DNA of 64,000 nt from Galbitalea sp036499165 (GTDB lineage Bacteria > Actinomycetota > Actinomycetes > Actinomycetales > Microbacteriaceae). The notes below the pieces were generated by a model. That model worked only from the letters and a program-made list of their open reading frames with translations, did not search any database and was not told the DNA's origin. Where the stretch lies: NCBI GenBank assembly GCA_036499165.1, contig DASYEE010000143.1:1-64000 (forward strand), given 5' to 3'. The translations under genes were made by a program, and so were the position numbers. Shown piece by piece: positions 48,508 to 57,348 of the stretch. How positions within the stretch are numbered: position 1 is the first letter of the stretch; each line of letters starts with the position of its first letter.

Positions 48508-49254
48508 GTGGGCTCGATGTTCAGCATCTTGACGAGCGGAAACCTGCTCGTGGCGCTCGCCATCGCGCTGGCTGCCGGCTTCGTCGCTTTCGCCTCCCCG
48601 TGCGTGCTTCCGCTCGTGCCCGGCTATCTTGGCTACATCGGCGGCTTCACGACAGAGGCGGACCGACCGCGCCGGGGCAGGATGCTCGTTGGGGTCCTCC
48701 TGTTCGTGCTCGGCTTTTCCATCGTCTTCGTCGCGTTCAACTGGCTGCTCGGCGGCGCCGGCTTCCTGCTGAAGGCGCACCTCGATCTCATCACCCGCAT
48801 CGCTGGCGTGCTCGTGATCGCGATGGGCCTCGTCTTCGTCGGCCAGTTCACGTTCCTCCAGCGAACCGTCAAGCCGCGCTGGACGGCGACCACCGGGATG
48901 GCTGGTGCGCCACTTCTCGGGATCATCTTCGCGCTCGGCTGGACGCCGTGCATCGGTCCGACGCTGTCGGTCGTGTTGTCGCTGGCCGGCACCAGCGGTG
49001 ACCCGCTGCGCGGCGCGTTCCTCGGGCTCGCGTTCTCCCTCGGCCTCGGGGTTCCCTTCCTGCTGCTGGCGCTCGGCCTCAATTGGGCCACCGGGTCCAT
49101 GAAGTGGTTGAAGCGTCACATCCGTCTCGTCAACATCATCGGAGGCGGCCTGCTCATCCTCATCGGCATTCTCATGGTCAGCGGCGTGTGGCAGCTGCTC
49201 ATGTCCCAGCTCACGGCGGGGGTGGCAAATGGCTCGTTCACCTCGCCCCTCTGA
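48508..49254 (+). CDS. ccdA: Cytochrome c biogenesis protein CcdA
   Basis: A 248-residue membrane protein with six helices that passes electrons from cytosolic thioredoxin to ResA. The conserved Cys lie in FASPCVLPLVPGYLGYIGG and ALGWTPCIGPTLS. The GTG start directly follows the resA stop (zero gap). It overlaps resB by 26 bases. Confidence 0.95.
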   Translation: MGSMFSILTSGNLLVALAIALAAGFVAFASPCVLPLVPGYLGYIGGFTTEADRPRRGRMLVGVLLFVLGFSIVFVAFNWLLGGAGFLLKAHLDLITRIAGVLVIAMGLVFVGQFTFLQRTVKPRWTATTGMAGAPLLGIIFALGWTPCIGPTLSVVLSLAGTSGDPLRGAFLGLAFSLGLGVPFLLLALGLNWATGSMKWLKRHIRLVNIIGGGLLILIGILMVSGVWQLLMSQLTAGVANGSFTSPL

Positions 49255-50902
49255 TCCTGAATCTGACGCGACTGTCGACGCAGAGGCATCCGACCCGAAG
49301 CGGCCGTCCGACCACTTCGACTCGCCAGCACCCGAGCCCGGGATCGTGCAGCCGCGGCTCGGCATCGTCGGATACCTGCGCTTCTTCTGGCGCCAGCTCA
49401 CCAGCATGCGAACGGCGCTGCTCCTCCTGTTGCTGGTCGCCTTCGCTGCGGTGCCGGGGTCGCTTGTTCCGCAGACGACCTCAGACCCGAACGGCGTCAT
49501 CCAGTACAAGGCATCGAACCCGGAGTGGTGGGTGCACACCCTCGAGTTCCTTGGCGTCTTCAACACCTATTCGTCGGTGTGGTTCTCGGCCATCTACCTG
49601 CTGCTGTTCATCTCCCTCGTCGGCTGCATCATCCCGCGCACGATGCACCACGCCAAGGCCCTTCGCTCCGCACCACCGAGGACACCGTCGCGGCTCGACA
49701 AGCTCGAGGGCTACACGTCGATCGACGCTGGGGACGTGGATGTCGACAAGGCGATCGGCGCCGCTCGCGCCGTGCTTCGCCGCAGCGGCTATCGCGTGCG
49801 TGTGTTCGACGGAGAATCGGTCAGCGCGGAGCGCGGTTACCTTCGTGAGACCGGCAACCTGGTGTTCCACGTCGCGCTCGTCGGAATCCTCGCGGTTGTC
49901 GGGGTCGGCGGCGGCTTCATCTACACGGGGCAGAAAGTCGTGATCGTGGGGCAGGGCTTCGCGAACACTCTCTCCGACTACGACTCTGTCAGCCCCGGCC
50001 GCTGGTTCAATGGCGACGACATGACGCCGTACCAGCTGCTTCTCACCAAGTTCACGGCGAAGTACGACGACCAGAGCCTGTCGTCCTACGGTGAGGCGAT
50101 CGACTACACGGCATACGTGCGCACCCGGGAGCCGGGGCGCGGGTGGGAGAACCAGACCATCAAGGTCAACTCCCCGCTGCACGTCGGCGACACCGACGTC
50201 TACCTGCTTGGCAACGGCTACGCGCCGACCCTCACCTTCAGGAACCCCAAGGGCAAGGTCGTCTCGACCCAGACTGTGCCCTTCCTCTCGCAGGACACGA
50301 ACCTCACGAGCACCGGGACGATCCGCGTCGCGAACGGCCTCCCGCAGCAGGTCGCTTTCACCGGCCTGTTCCTGCCGACGAAGTGCGCGCAGGTCGCGTA
50401 CTGCGGTGCGGGGCTGAGCTCGATTCACCCCGACCTGATCAACCCGTCGCTCTCGCTGCAGGTCTACGTCGGCGACCTCGGATTCGATAAGGGCAAGCCG
50501 ATCAACGCGTTCACGCTCGACCCGACCGGGCTCAAGCAGATCGCGGGCCGCGGCTCTGGCAAGCCCGGGCTGACGCTGAAGCCGGGGCAGACCGTAAAGC
50601 TCCCGGACGGTCTCGGCTCGGTCACGTTCGATAAGCACATCGCGCGTTACGCATCGCTCGACATCCACCACGACCCGACGCAGATCTGGGTGCTGACCTT
50701 CGCCATCCTCGTCTTCCTCGGCCTGATCACGGGCCTCTTCGTGCCGCGCCGGCGCATGTGGGTGAAGGCCGTGAAGGGGAAGGATGGCGTGAAGCTCGAA
50801 TACGCGGGCCTCGCCAGGGGTGAGGATGCCCGGTTGAAGGAAGCCGTCACCGACCTGGCCCAGAAGCACTCCCAGCTTCTCGGGCTTAACATGAAGCCGT
50901 GA
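49229..50902 (+). CDS. resB: Cytochrome c biogenesis protein ResB
   Basis: A 557-residue ResB/Ccs1 protein, which with CcsB handles heme and apocytochrome in system II maturation. Four helices are visible: RTALLLLLLVAFAAVPGSLV, the AIYLLLFISLVGCII segment, VFHVALVGILAVVGVGGGFI and, near the end, WVLTFAILVFLGLITGLFVP. A large extracytoplasmic domain lies between helices 3 and 4. The N-terminal 45 residues are acidic and disordered. It overlaps both neighbours, in operon order resA-ccdA-resB-ccsB. Confidence 0.95.
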   Translation: MARSPRPSDPESDATVDAEASDPKRPSDHFDSPAPEPGIVQPRLGIVGYLRFFWRQLTSMRTALLLLLLVAFAAVPGSLVPQTTSDPNGVIQYKASNPEWWVHTLEFLGVFNTYSSVWFSAIYLLLFISLVGCIIPRTMHHAKALRSAPPRTPSRLDKLEGYTSIDAGDVDVDKAIGAARAVLRRSGYRVRVFDGESVSAERGYLRETGNLVFHVALVGILAVVGVGGGFIYTGQKVVIVGQGFANTLSDYDSVSPGRWFNGDDMTPYQLLLTKFTAKYDDQSLSSYGEAIDYTAYVRTREPGRGWENQTIKVNSPLHVGDTDVYLLGNGYAPTLTFRNPKGKVVSTQTVPFLSQDTNLTSTGTIRVANGLPQQVAFTGLFLPTKCAQVAYCGAGLSSIHPDLINPSLSLQVYVGDLGFDKGKPINAFTLDPTGLKQIAGRGSGKPGLTLKPGQTVKLPDGLGSVTFDKHIARYASLDIHHDPTQIWVLTFAILVFLGLITGLFVPRRRMWVKAVKGKDGVKLEYAGLARGEDARLKEAVTDLAQKHSQLLGLNMKP

Positions 50903-51879
50903 ATCAACCGGATCTCGCAACCTACAGCGTCATCGCCATCTACTCGGCGATGACGGTCTACGCGATCGCGTTCATCTGCTTCGCCCTCGACCTGGCACGT
51001 CGCGCCTCGCTGGCGAAGGGCGCCGCGATTGCACCGGCCGTCCCGCTCACGGTGTCGGCAGGCTCCGGCAGCACTGCGCTTCTCGACCGCCCGGATGCGC
51101 CGGCGTCCGGCGACCTCGACGGCCCGATTGGCCGCGTGAAGCGCTCACGCACGGCGCGTCTCGGGCTGTACTTCACCATCCTCGGCTGGATCCTGCACGT
51201 CGGCGGCGATGTGCTTCGCGGCGTTGCGGCCGGGCGGGTCCCGTGGGCGAACATGTTCGAGTTCTCGGTCACGATGACCGCGATCATCATCGGCGTCTTC
51301 CTGTTCGTGCAGTTCTGGCAGGACCTCCTGTTCCTCGGCGTCTACGTCACCGGCTTCGTCACCCTGTTCCTCGGGCTGGCGACAACGGAGTACTACGTCG
51401 CGGTTTCTCCGCTGCCGCCACCCCTGCAGTCGTACTGGCTGGTGATCCACGTCTTCGTCGCGTCTCTCGGCACCGGCTTCTTCGGCCTCGGCGCCGCGCT
51501 CTCCGTCGTGCAACTGCTTGCCGCGCGACGGGTGGCGAAGGGACTGCGGCCGATTCCGGCCATCCCGACGCCGGAGCGCCTCGAGACGTTGGCGTATCGC
51601 CTGATCGTCGTCGGATTCGTGTTCTGGTCGTTCACGCTGATCGCCGGTGCGATCTGGGCAGACCACGCCTGGGGTCGCTACTGGGGTTGGGACACCAAAG
51701 AGGTGTGGACCTTCATCATCTGGGTGATCTTCGCCGGGTACATCCACGCGCGAGCGACACGAGGATGGCGCGGGTCGCGTTCTGCGACGCTCGCGATCAT
51801 TGGCTTCGGAGCCGTGCTCTTCAACTTCACGATCGTCAACATCTTCTTCCACGGTCTGCACAGCTACTCCGGCCTGTAG
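50899..51879 (+). CDS. ccsB: Cytochrome c biogenesis protein CcsB (ResC/CcsA)
   Basis: A 326-residue membrane protein with about eight helices. The heme-handling segment is WADHAWGRYWGWDTKEVWTF, with the WGWD tryptophan-rich motif; conserved His residues occur in WLVIHVFVASLG and NIFFHGLHSYSGL. GTG start overlapping resB by 4 bases. It is the last gene of the operon. Confidence 0.95.
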   Translation: MNQPDLATYSVIAIYSAMTVYAIAFICFALDLARRASLAKGAAIAPAVPLTVSAGSGSTALLDRPDAPASGDLDGPIGRVKRSRTARLGLYFTILGWILHVGGDVLRGVAAGRVPWANMFEFSVTMTAIIIGVFLFVQFWQDLLFLGVYVTGFVTLFLGLATTEYYVAVSPLPPPLQSYWLVIHVFVASLGTGFFGLGAALSVVQLLAARRVAKGLRPIPAIPTPERLETLAYRLIVVGFVFWSFTLIAGAIWADHAWGRYWGWDTKEVWTFIIWVIFAGYIHARATRGWRGSRSATLAIIGFGAVLFNFTIVNIFFHGLHSYSGL

Positions 51880-51903
51880 GTCGTCGCGGCGTCGTTGGAC
51901 GCC

Positions 51904-51933
51904 TAGACGGTTTGTCTTGTTTGGACGTATGAT
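51904..51933 (+). promoter_or_regulatory. Promoter for a leaderless regulator gene
   Basis: TAGACG (51904-51909), 18 bases, then TATGAT (51928-51933). The GTG at 51940 begins 7 bases after the -10, so the mRNA is probably leaderless. A small palindrome TTGGA/TCCAA (51921-51937) straddles the -10 and could be an autoregulatory operator. Confidence 0.55.
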
Positions 51934-51939
51934 CCAAGC

Positions 51940-52554
51940 GTGACATCCCCGCCGCCCGCATATCTCTTCGCCATCGGGGAATCGTTTGCGCGGATCCTCG
52001 CGCCGCACGGCGAGGTCGTGTTGCACGATGTCGAGACAGACACGATCAGCGCGATCTGGAACCCGTTGTCACGCAGGGTCGTCGGGGAGCCATCCCTCCT
52101 TGCCGAACTCGACCTGGCTGCGGGGGACGTGTTCGGGCCATACCCGAAGACGCTCGCCGATGGCAGGGCGCTGTCGAGCGTCAGCGCCGTCGTGCGCGAC
52201 GACAGCGGGGCAGCATCCATGGTTCTCTGCGTCAACGTCGACCGCACGGCCTTCGAGGCTGCGGCCCGGCTGCTTGCCGCATTCGCCGCGCCGGTCGCCC
52301 TGCAGCCGCGCGCCCTGTTCGAGAAGGACTGGGTCGAGGGGCTCAACGACCTCGTCGGCGCCTACGTGCGAGAAAGCGGCAGGTCGGTCGACCGCTTCAC
52401 GCGCGACGACCGGCTCGAAGTGCTTGCCCGAATGGATGCCGCCGGCGTCTTCGGCAGGCAGAAGGCGGCGCAGACGGTCGCCCGCACGCTCGAGGTGTCG
52501 CGGTCGGGGCTGTACACGCTGCTGGCCGAGCTCAGGAAGGAAGCAACCCCATGA
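51940..52554 (+). CDS. YheO/DauR-type PAS-like transcriptional regulator
   Basis: A 204-residue regulator with an N-terminal YheO-like PAS domain (FARILAPHGEVVLHDVETDT; MVLCVNVDRTAFEAAARLLA) and a C-terminal DauR-like HTH (VLARMDAAGVFGRQKAAQTV, then ARTLEVSRSGLYTLLAEL). The family includes DauR, regulator of D-arginine catabolism. It overlaps an aminotransferase gene by 4 bases, so it probably controls that enzyme in response to an amino acid. Confidence 0.9.
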   Translation: MTSPPPAYLFAIGESFARILAPHGEVVLHDVETDTISAIWNPLSRRVVGEPSLLAELDLAAGDVFGPYPKTLADGRALSSVSAVVRDDSGAASMVLCVNVDRTAFEAAARLLAAFAAPVALQPRALFEKDWVEGLNDLVGAYVRESGRSVDRFTRDDRLEVLARMDAAGVFGRQKAAQTVARTLEVSRSGLYTLLAELRKEATP

Positions 52555-53681
52555 CGACGCTCCCGCACTTTCGGCTCGAAACCTACTTCGAGAAGTGGGA
52601 GTTTTCGGCGAAATATCACCTCACGGCGTCGGATGCGCAGACCATGTCCGTTCGCGAACTGCTCGAGCTGGCGGATGCCGACGGCCGCCGTCGCTGGGAC
52701 GAGCTGACCCTGGCGTACACGGAGACGCGCGGGATGCCCGAGCTGCGCCAGGCGATCGCAGCGACCTACGACCACCTGGCGGCCGACGACATCCTCTGCT
52801 TCGCGGGGGCGGAAGAGGTGCTGTATCTCGCTCCCCAGGCGATCCTCGGGCCGGACGACCATGCCGTCGTGATGACACCCAACTACCAGGCCGCCGAGAC
52901 GATTCCGCTGGCGATCTCTGCGGTCACCGGCGTCGCCCTCCGAGAGGAGGACGACTGGGCGCTCGATGTCGACGCGATCGAGGCGGCGCTGCGACCGAAT
53001 ACGAAGCTCGTGTCGGTGAACTTCCCGAACAATCCGACCGGGGCGGTGCCCGGGGTCGACGAGTGGCTTCGGCTGGTCCGGCTCTGCGACGAACGCGGCA
53101 TCACCCTCCTGAGCGACGAGGTCTACCGCGGACTGGAACGGGATGCCACCGCCGCGCTTCCCCAGGCCGCCGACCTTTCAGCCACCGCGGTTTCCGTTGG
53201 CGTCATGTCGAAGGCTTACGGGCTGCCTGGGCTCCGGATCGGCTGGATCGCCACCCGCGACCACGCGCTGCTCGAGCGGATCGCCCGCGCAAAGGACTAC
53301 ACGACCATCTGCAACTCGGCGCCGAGTGAGGTGCTCGCGCTGATCGCACTGCGGGCGCGGGAGCAGGTAATCGAACGCAACCGGGGGATCGTCGCCGCAA
53401 ACATCCCCCAGTTCGACGCGTTCTTCGCGCGGCACCCGGACCTGTTCGAGTGGCGGGCGCCGGATGGCGGTTGCGTCGCGTTCCCGCGGTACCTCGGCGG
53501 CGACGGCGTCGAAAGGATGTGCGCAGACCTCGTCGAGGAGGCCGGCGTGCTGCTGCTGCCGGCGAGCCTGTATGCGTCGGAGCTCACCGCGACGCCGACG
53601 GACCGGTTCCGCATCGGCGTCGGGCGCCTTGACCCTGCGCCGGCTCTCGCCGCCTGGGATGCGTGGCTCGCGAGGCGCTGA
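52551..53681 (+). CDS. PLP-dependent aminotransferase, class I/II
   Basis: A 376-residue fold-type I enzyme. The PLP Lys is in SVGVMSKAYGLPGLRIGW; PNNPTGAVPGVDEWLRLV and LLSDEVYRGLERD carry the Asn and Asp that hold the cofactor, and GAEEVLYLAPQAIL is the phosphate-binding turn. The C-terminal Arg is in TDRFRIGVGR. Similar enzymes act on aromatic or basic amino acids; coupling to a DauR-type regulator suggests amino acid catabolism. The downstream interval starts the repeat block at 53719. Confidence 0.9.
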   Translation: MTTLPHFRLETYFEKWEFSAKYHLTASDAQTMSVRELLELADADGRRRWDELTLAYTETRGMPELRQAIAATYDHLAADDILCFAGAEEVLYLAPQAILGPDDHAVVMTPNYQAAETIPLAISAVTGVALREEDDWALDVDAIEAALRPNTKLVSVNFPNNPTGAVPGVDEWLRLVRLCDERGITLLSDEVYRGLERDATAALPQAADLSATAVSVGVMSKAYGLPGLRIGWIATRDHALLERIARAKDYTTICNSAPSEVLALIALRAREQVIERNRGIVAANIPQFDAFFARHPDLFEWRAPDGGCVAFPRYLGGDGVERMCADLVEEAGVLLLPASLYASELTATPTDRFRIGVGRLDPAPALAAWDAWLARR

Positions 53682-53718
53682 CGGAGCGCCGTCGGCTCCT
53701 CGGGGTATTTCGTGCGTT

Positions 53719-53818
53719 GGTCTCGATAACGCCGGCTTCGCGCGGCTACTCGACCAGCGAGGTCTCGCGCGGCTACTCGACCGGCGAGGTCTCGCGTGGC
53801 TACTCGACCGGCGAGGTG
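53719..53818. repeat. CTACTCGACC repeat block before menC
   Basis: Opens TTGGTCTCGATAACGCCGGC, followed by three units of GCGYGGCTACTCGACCrGCG each about 30 bases apart (aggtctcgcg linkers). The last unit contains the menC stop codon, on the minus strand. Confidence 0.88.
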
Positions 53819-54798
53819 GCGAGCACCGCGTGAACGCGGCCGAGGCGCCCCAGCCACCACTCGGTGCGCTCGTCGCTCGCGGCATGACGCTCCAGCAGGT
53901 CGTCGCTGACATCGACCCGACGCACGTCGATCTGGCCGTCGATCGGCGCTAGCGGCGCATCCGTCACGTCTGCGGCGAGGAGGGCAGCGGTGCCGAGTCC
54001 GCAGTCGTATTGCAGGCCCGGTACACCCGCCGCGAGGTGCGCGCCCATCGAGAGTCCGACCGACGTGTCGATCGCGCTCGAAACGACGACAGGCAGGCCC
54101 GCCGCAGCGACAATCCGAAGCGCTCGATCGATGCCCCCGAGCGGCTGCGCCTTGATGATAAGGATGTCTGCGGCACTGGCGCGCGCCACCGCCAGTGGAT
54201 CGTCGGCCTTGCGCACGCTTTCGTCCGCAGCGATCGGGATCCCCATGTATTTCACGCGCTTGCGGATCTGCGCCAGCTCATCGACCGTCTCACAGGGCTG
54301 CTCTACGTACTCGAGGTCGTATTCGGCGAGGGAGTGGATCGCGTGCTCGGCCTCGTCGAGGTTCCAGCTGGCGTTCGCGTCGATGCGAATGCGGCCGTCT
54401 GGCCCGAGCAGCTCGCGCACGGCTGCGACCCTGGCGACGTCATCCGCGAGGGACTGGCCCTGCTCCGCGACCTTGACCTTGACTGTCCTGCAGCCCGGGT
54501 ACCTGGCGAGGATCTCGGCGATCCGCTCAGGCGCGACGGCGGGCAGCGTCGCGTTGACGTGGATCCGCGTCGGCGCACCCGCAGGCAGCTCCGGGGTGCG
54601 CCAGCCAAAGTCGATCGCGGCGGCGAGCCATGCCGCGGCCTCAGCGTCGCCGTACTCGAGGAAGGGCGAAAACTCGGTCCATCCCACCGGTCCGTGGAGA
54701 AGCAGCGCCTCCCTTGTCTCGATGCCACGGAATCGTGTTGACAACGGGAGAGAAACCACTCGCGCCGTCGCGAGCAGCTCTGCGAGAGGCGGGAGCAT
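53800..54798 (-). CDS. menC: o-Succinylbenzoate synthase
   Basis: A 332-residue enolase-superfamily enzyme, dehydrating SHCHC to o-succinylbenzoate in menaquinone biosynthesis. The catalytic Lys is in CRTVKVKVAEQG; metal ligands are in RIRIDANASWN (Asp), DLEYVEQPCE (Glu) and IPIAADESVR (Asp), and the second Lys in DILIIKAQPLGG. The last residues (TSPVE) come from the CTACTCGACC repeat. It is divergent from the plus-strand men genes. Confidence 0.95.
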   Translation of the reverse strand: MLPPLAELLATARVVSLPLSTRFRGIETREALLLHGPVGWTEFSPFLEYGDAEAAAWLAAAIDFGWRTPELPAGAPTRIHVNATLPAVAPERIAEILARYPGCRTVKVKVAEQGQSLADDVARVAAVRELLGPDGRIRIDANASWNLDEAEHAIHSLAEYDLEYVEQPCETVDELAQIRKRVKYMGIPIAADESVRKADDPLAVARASAADILIIKAQPLGGIDRALRIVAAAGLPVVVSSAIDTSVGLSMGAHLAAGVPGLQYDCGLGTAALLAADVTDAPLAPIDGQIDVRRVDVSDDLLERHAASDERTEWWLGRLGRVHAVLATSPVE

Positions 54799-54942
54799 GC
54801 CCCCAGTCTGTCACCGACCTCAGCGCACGTCTCCCAGCCGTTTTGCCGCGGCCGGGCCGAGAATCATCCTTTCGGAGGTTTTGCGGTGCGGCGCCCGGCT
54901 GTCACAGTTGTTGTGACAGGACGCGTGGACAGGGGAGGCGAC

Positions 54943-55275
54943 ATGTCGAGTGTGCATCGCGCGCGGGTGCGACCCGACCCACGCCACGGCTATCGACCGG
55001 GCACGCTGCTGGGTGTGCTGTCTGCGTTCGCCTCCGTCCTCACGATCGTGCTCGTTAGTGTCGGGATCACACAGTCCATGCTCGGCCAGTTCGAGACCGG
55101 GACGAGCCTTGCGTACTTCTCCGTTGGCACATCCGTTGTCGGAGTACTCGGGGGCATCGCGGCCATCGTGCTCGATCGAGGGCGGGGCTGGGGCGTGATC
55201 GCGATCATCCTGGGGCTGGCGGCCGACCCGCTCATCCTTACCCGGGTTTTGGACTGGATCGGCGGCCTAGGCTAG
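54943..55275 (+). CDS. Small membrane protein, unknown
   Basis: A 110-residue protein with three hydrophobic segments (LLGVLSAFASVLTIVLVSVG, FSVGTSVVGVLGGIAAIVL, GWGVIAIILGLAADPLIL) and a short basic cytosolic N-terminus. GGGGAGG precedes the ATG at 54943 by 5 bases, better than the upstream GTG reading. It ends 4 bases before menB and is probably cotranscribed. Not recognised. Confidence 0.7.
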   Translation: MSSVHRARVRPDPRHGYRPGTLLGVLSAFASVLTIVLVSVGITQSMLGQFETGTSLAYFSVGTSVVGVLGGIAAIVLDRGRGWGVIAIILGLAADPLILTRVLDWIGGLG

Positions 55276-55279
55276 CCGC

Positions 55280-56170
55280 ATGAGCGCTTTCGTCTCCGAG
55301 CTGTTCGACTCGAGTGCATGGGTCGATGTGCCCGGCTTCGACGGGCTCACCGACATCACGTACCACCACGACACCACCGGCCGCATTGCCCGCGTCGCCT
55401 TCAACCGGCCGGAGGTGCGCAACGCCTTCCGGCCCCACACGGTCGATGAGCTCTACCGCGCGCTCGACGATGCTCGGCAGAATTCGCGCATCGGCGTCGT
55501 GCTGTTGACCGGCAATGGCCCGAGCGAAAAGGATGGCGGGTGGGCGTTCTGTTCTGGCGGCGACCAGCGCATCCGCGGGCGCGACGGCTACCAGTACGCG
55601 GATGGCACCGTTAGCACGGGTCGCCTGCACATCCTCGAGGTGCAACGACTAATCCGGTTCATGCCGAAGGTCGTCATCGCGGTGATCCCCGGGTGGGCCG
55701 CCGGCGGCGGCCACTCGCTGCACGTCGTCTGCGACCTCTCGATCGCCAGCCTCGAACACGGCAAGTTCAAGCAGACCGATGCCGACGTCGGGTCGTTCGA
55801 CGCGGGTTACGGCAGCGCATACTTCGCCCGGCAGGTTGGCCAGAAGTTCGCCCGGGAGGTCTTCTTCCTCGCCCGCGAGTACTCGGCAGAACGCGCGCTT
55901 TCAGCCGGCGCGATCAATGCCGCGGTTCCTCACGCCGAGCTGGAGAAGACGGCCATCGAGTGGGCGAACACGATCCTCGGGAAGTCGCCGACGGCCATCC
56001 GGATGCTGAAATTCGCCTTCAACGCGGTGGACGACGGGCTCGTCGGGCAACAGGTGTTCGCCGGGGAGGCGACGAGACTCGCCTACGGCACCGACGAGGC
56101 GGTCGAGGGTCGCGACGCGTTCCTCGAGAAGCGCGAGCCCGACTGGTCGCCCTACCCCTGGCAGTTCTAG
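55280..56170 (+). CDS. menB: 1,4-Dihydroxy-2-naphthoyl-CoA synthase
   Basis: A 296-residue crotonase-fold enzyme that closes the second ring of the menaquinone head group from o-succinylbenzoyl-CoA. Family motifs: ARVAFNRPEVRNAFRPHTV, the CoA oxyanion loop WAFCSGGDQRIRGRDGYQY, GWAAGGGHSLHVVCDLSIAS and QTDADVGSFDAGYGSAYFAR. The long N-terminus and C-terminal tail (EPDWSPYPWQF) are characteristic of MenB. Confidence 0.96.
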   Translation: MSAFVSELFDSSAWVDVPGFDGLTDITYHHDTTGRIARVAFNRPEVRNAFRPHTVDELYRALDDARQNSRIGVVLLTGNGPSEKDGGWAFCSGGDQRIRGRDGYQYADGTVSTGRLHILEVQRLIRFMPKVVIAVIPGWAAGGGHSLHVVCDLSIASLEHGKFKQTDADVGSFDAGYGSAYFARQVGQKFAREVFFLAREYSAERALSAGAINAAVPHAELEKTAIEWANTILGKSPTAIRMLKFAFNAVDDGLVGQQVFAGEATRLAYGTDEAVEGRDAFLEKREPDWSPYPWQF

Positions 56171-56204
56171 TGCTCCTTCTGAACTCGTCGCAAGGTGGGG
56201 CAGG

Positions 56205-57326
56205 GTGACTCGGGGTTTGCGGGTGGTCGCGCCGGAGGCGGCTGGGGTGCTGGTTGCGCTGCGCGCGGCGCTCGGCGGCAGCGGGCCAGCTGTGCTGGTC
56301 GGCGCCCAGCAGGATGTCCCGGCCGAGGTCGCCCGACGGATCGCGCTCGTCGTCGAGACCAGCGGCTCCACCGCGAGCCCCAAGCGCGTGGCCCTCAGCT
56401 CTGATGCGCTGCTGGCAAGCGCTGCGGCATCCGCGTCGGCCATCGGCGGCCACGGCCAGTGGCTGCTCGCCCTCCCGGTGCACTACATCGCCGGACTCAA
56501 CGTGCTGGTGCGCTCGATCGCGGGGGAGACGGAGCCTGTCATCCTGGGCGGCGGATCGTTCGATCCTGTCGCTTTTGCCGAGGCTGCGGCATCCATGGAT
56601 GGCGATCTCAGATTCACCTCGGTCGTGCCTGCGCAGCTGTCGCGACTGCTCGAGACGCCGTCCGCGCTGCCTGCGCTGCAACGATTCGATCGGATTCTCG
56701 TCGGTGGCCAGTCCACCCCCGCGCCGCTGCTGGAGCAGGCAGCGGCCTTCGGCATCCGGCTGACCCGCACCTACGGATCGAGCGAGACCAGCGGCGGCTG
56801 CGTCTACGACGGCGTACCGATCGGAAACACCGAAGCGCGGATTCACGACGGCCAGGTCGAGCTGGCCGGAGCCGTTCTCGCGGACGGCTACCTTGGCGAC
56901 GACGAGCGAACGGATGCCGCGTTTTGGAGCGACTCCGGTCAGCGCTGGTACCGCACGGGCGACACCGGCAGCATCGACGACGGCGTGCTGCGCGTCACCG
57001 GCCGGCTCGACGACGTGATCATCTCCGGGGGAGTGAAGGTGTCCCTCGCCGAGGTCGAGCGGTTCGTGCGCTCGTTGCCGGGCCAGACGGATGCCGTGGT
57101 CACCCGCGAGGCCAGCGAGCGCTGGGGAGAAGTGCCGGTGGTCATCACGTCGGTCGACCTCGCCCTCGACCAGGTGCGCGAATCGGTCGGCGAAGCACTG
57201 GGGGCTGCCGCCGCGCCCGCCCGGGTGATCGTCGTGAGCCAGCTTCCCATGCTGTCCTCCGGCAAACCCGACCGTGTGAGACTCCGGGTGCTGGTCGAGG
57301 ATGCCGTGCCCGGCGAGAGCGCTTAG
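56205..57326 (+). CDS. menE: o-Succinylbenzoate-CoA ligase
   Basis: A 373-residue AMP-forming acyl-CoA ligase. The ATP motif is VETSGSTASPKRVALSSDAL, the adenine-binding segment TYGSSETSGGCVYDG, and the C-terminal hinge GDTGSIDDGVLRVTGRLDDV; the catalytic Lys is in SSGKPDRVRLR. It is shorter than most MenE (about 450-490), as is usual in actinobacteria, which lack part of the N-terminal domain. GTG start at 56205, 34 bases after menB. Confidence 0.93.
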   Translation: MTRGLRVVAPEAAGVLVALRAALGGSGPAVLVGAQQDVPAEVARRIALVVETSGSTASPKRVALSSDALLASAAASASAIGGHGQWLLALPVHYIAGLNVLVRSIAGETEPVILGGGSFDPVAFAEAAASMDGDLRFTSVVPAQLSRLLETPSALPALQRFDRILVGGQSTPAPLLEQAAAFGIRLTRTYGSSETSGGCVYDGVPIGNTEARIHDGQVELAGAVLADGYLGDDERTDAAFWSDSGQRWYRTGDTGSIDDGVLRVTGRLDDVIISGGVKVSLAEVERFVRSLPGQTDAVVTREASERWGEVPVVITSVDLALDQVRESVGEALGAAAAPARVIVVSQLPMLSSGKPDRVRLRVLVEDAVPGESA

Positions 57327-57348
57327 GACCAGTCAGTAGGATTCACCC

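Noticed and set aside
54886..54942. Upstream GTG extension of the small membrane protein before menB
   Set aside because: The ATG at 54943 has GGGGAGG at ideal spacing, while the GTG lacks one and adds non-conserved residues.
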